DNA of 41,780 nt from Paenibacillus humicus NBRC 102415 (GTDB lineage: Bacteria > Bacillota > Bacilli > Paenibacillales > Paenibacillaceae), in assembly GCF_004000905.1 (NCBI RefSeq), contig NZ_BIMD01000044.1:1-41780 (forward strand), read 5' to 3'. This document shows, in pieces, positions 40,360-41,780 of this stretch. The notes beneath the pieces are model-generated. The model did not search any database. It was not told where the DNA came from and was given only the letters and a program-made list of their open reading frames with translations. Every line of letters starts with the position of its first letter. Within the stretch, counting starts at the first letter, position 1. The position numbers were made by a program, and so were the translations under genes.

Positions 40360-41298
40360 ATGGAGTCCACCGTCGAGCATGATTCCTATTTCATTGATTC
40401 CGCAACAAAACCCAAACGGCTCCATGTAATGGAATGGCGCCCGTCCGGGACAGCTAGAGGCATCATTCAATTAAGCCATGGCATGGCCGAACACGTCGGA
40501 AGGTATGGCTCTTTTGCAAGGGAGATGGCCCATGACGGATACATCCTTATCGGCCATGACCACATCGGACATGGTCGGTCTGCAGCAGCAGGCGGGTTAG
40601 GCCATATGCCGGCCTCGGGAGGATGGCAGGAGGCATCCATGGACCTTCAGCGAATAGCGCTTCATGCGAAGGATCGGTTTCCGGAACTGCAACTCCTATT
40701 ATTCGGTCATAGCATGGGCTCTTTTCTTGCGAGAACCTGCCTGATCGATGCTCCGGACTTATGGCAGGCTTGCATTTTGAGCGGGACAGCCTGGAATCCT
40801 GCTTTTGCGTTGGCGGCAGGCCAAACCTTGATTCGGCTTGAGATGATGCTGAGAGGTGAGCATGCCCGCTCCGAGCTGTTGAACAAAATCATTTTCGGTT
40901 CCTACAACAAGAAATTCAAGCCCAATCGAACCCGTCATGACTGGCTTTCGGTAGATGAAGGCAATGTTGACCGTTATATGGCGGACCCGTATTGCGGATT
41001 CATCCCTTCCGTCGGGTTTTTCAGCAGCTTGATTGCAACCGGAATTCCCTACATCCAAAATCAAATGCATCTGGCTAAAATGAACAAAACGATGCCTGTA
41101 TACTTCTTTTCCGGCGCCGATGATCCGGTCGGCCAGTATGGCAAAGGCGTTGAACGTACGTTCCAAGCTTTTTTGGATGCCGGGATGAGAAACGTCACGA
41201 TGAATCTTTACCCCGATGTCCGTCATGAGGCTATACAAGAATGGAATCGGAAAGAAATTCGGGAAGATCTCCGGCTTTGGCTGAGTTCCAACCTTTAA
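40360..41298 (+). CDS. Lysophospholipase / monoacylglycerol-lipase-like hydrolase
   Basis: The ATG at 40360 (AAGGGG 7 nt upstream) gives a 312-residue cytoplasmic alpha/beta hydrolase of the Hydrolase_4 family. Motifs: QLSHGMAEHVGRY (oxyanion region), GHDHIGHGRS, nucleophile S118 in FGHSMGS, acid Asp in FSGADDPVG and catalytic His in YPDVRHEAI. Relatives hydrolyse monoacylglycerols or lysophospholipids. It is a single-gene unit ending at a bidirectional terminator. Its position next to an envelope-stress operon may be chance. Confidence 0.9.
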   Translation: MESTVEHDSYFIDSATKPKRLHVMEWRPSGTARGIIQLSHGMAEHVGRYGSFAREMAHDGYILIGHDHIGHGRSAAAGGLGHMPASGGWQEASMDLQRIALHAKDRFPELQLLLFGHSMGSFLARTCLIDAPDLWQACILSGTAWNPAFALAAGQTLIRLEMMLRGEHARSELLNKIIFGSYNKKFKPNRTRHDWLSVDEGNVDRYMADPYCGFIPSVGFFSSLIATGIPYIQNQMHLAKMNKTMPVYFFSGADDPVGQYGKGVERTFQAFLDAGMRNVTMNLYPDVRHEAIQEWNRKEIREDLRLWLSSNL

Positions 41299-41323
41299 TG
41301 CTTCTTTTCATGGATGCGAAAGA

Positions 41324-41365
41324 AAAAGGCTTGCAGAACCGCATAAGCGATTCTACAAGCCTTTT
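41324..41365. terminator. Bidirectional terminator after the hydrolase and the tRNA cluster
   Basis: AAAAGGCTTG and CAAGCCTTTT are perfect 10-bp arms with an inner AGAA/TTCT pair. It ends the hydrolase gene on the plus strand and the tRNA transcript on the minus strand, with T-runs on both. Confidence 0.88.
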
Positions 41366-41369
41366 GGAA

Positions 41370-41452
41370 TGCTGGTGAAGGGACTCGAACCCCCACTCCG
41401 TCTCCGGAAGCGGATTTTGAGTCCGCCGCGTCTGCCATTCCGCCACACCAGC
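41370..41452 (-). tRNA. tRNA-Leu(CAA)
   Basis: Acceptor GCTGGTG pairs with CACCAGC; the anticodon stem GCGGA/TCCGC holds the loop CTCAAAA, giving anticodon CAA. A long variable arm and discriminator A fit leucine. The CCA end is not encoded (TTC follows), unlike the other three tRNAs here. Confidence 0.93.
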
Positions 41453-41527
41453 ACATATAAAATTTCCTCTTCACTCTATATATTCAAGAGGCAGAGGAAT
41501 CAAACTTCATTTTAAATGGAGATAAAA

Positions 41528-41604
41528 TGGCGTGCCCTAAGAGATTCGAACTCCTGACCTTTTGATTCGTAGTCAAATGCTCTATCCAGCTGAGCTAAGG
41601 GCAC
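41528..41604 (-). tRNA. tRNA-Arg(ACG)
   Basis: Acceptor GTGCCCT pairs with AGGGCAC; the anticodon loop CTACGAA gives ACG, read as inosine for CGN codons. Discriminator G and an encoded CCA are present. Confidence 0.95.
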
Positions 41605-41617
41605 ACGTTAGATAAGA

Positions 41618-41691
41618 TGGAGGCGCCACCCAGACTCGAACTGGGGGTAGAGCTTTTGCAGAGCTCTGCCTTACCACTTGGCTATGGCGCC
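41618..41691 (-). tRNA. tRNA-Cys(GCA)
   Basis: Acceptor GGCGCCA pairs with TGGCGCC; the anticodon loop CTGCAAA gives GCA. Discriminator U and an encoded CCA are present. Confidence 0.95.
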
Positions 41692-41698
41692 ACAAAAT

Positions 41699-41773
41699 TG
41701 GAGCGGAAGACGGGAATCGAACCCGCGACCCTCGCCTTGGCAAGGCGATGCTCTACCGCTGAGCCACTTCCGC
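41699..41773 (-). tRNA. tRNA-Gly(GCC)
   Basis: Acceptor GCGGAAG pairs with CTTCCGC; the anticodon stem TCGCC/GGCGA holds the loop TTGCCAA, giving GCC. Discriminator U and an encoded CCA are present. The cluster may continue beyond the window. Confidence 0.95.
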
Positions 41774-41780
41774 AAATAAA

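Overview
The window comes from the chromosome of a GC-rich, endospore-forming Firmicute, most likely Paenibacillus or a close relative. It carries spore genes (sspI, yunB and a LytH-like peptidase), gene neighbourhoods shared with Bacillus subtilis (yutD-lipA-lytH-yunB; sspI next to a TrmH-type methylase), sigma-A-like promoters, strong AGGAGG ribosome-binding sites, and many secreted or transport functions for plant polysaccharides and peptides. No phage, insertion sequence, CRISPR array or rRNA is seen.

Layout. 1-4.8 kb: yutD (cut by the window edge), lipA, lytH, yunB, a small IDEAL-domain-like protein and an Rrf2-family regulator with an apparent autoregulatory palindrome on its promoter. 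4.8-10.6 kb: a secreted GH26 mannanase-type enzyme with two CBM32 modules and a long leader, a short-chain dehydrogenase, an RDD membrane protein and two carbohydrate-esterase-like hydrolases. 10.7-17.6 kb: a five-gene oligopeptide ABC transporter operon (minus strand) preceded by an unusually large ArsR-type regulator. 17.6-22.8 kb: a complete livKHMGF-type branched-chain amino-acid transporter operon. 23-26.8 kb: a GH13 alpha-glucosidase with a palindromic operator, and a divergent LysR regulator/SDR pair. 26.9-35.2 kb: DinB-family protein, TrmH-family methyltransferase, KtrA/C-type potassium-channel subunit, sspI, prfC, a cyclase-family hydrolase, a degenerate tandem repeat, zwf, a YwmB-like protein and a small Gly/Tyr-rich protein. 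35.3-40.1 kb: an orphan protein with a FliD-like C-terminus, then an envelope-stress module (LiaI-like membrane protein, two PspA/LiaH proteins, a PspC protein, LiaS and LiaR). 40.3 kb to the end: a lysophospholipase-like hydrolase and a four-tRNA cluster (Gly-Cys-Arg-Leu on the minus strand).

How the parts fit. The GH26 enzyme, the two deacetylase-like esterases and the alpha-glucosidase suggest growth on plant hemicellulose and alpha-glucans, with the opp and liv systems scavenging peptides and amino acids. In both ABC operons a hairpin sits immediately after the binding-protein gene, a typical way of making more binding protein than permease. The Lia/Psp block looks like a membrane-damage sensor and responder, but no full-length LiaF inhibitor is present. 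Most genes are ordinary. The more unusual items are the Lia/Psp arrangement, the repeat downstream of zwf, the palindrome cluster in front of livK, the long GH26 leader and the orphan FliD-like protein. I found no clearly new defence or mobile system.
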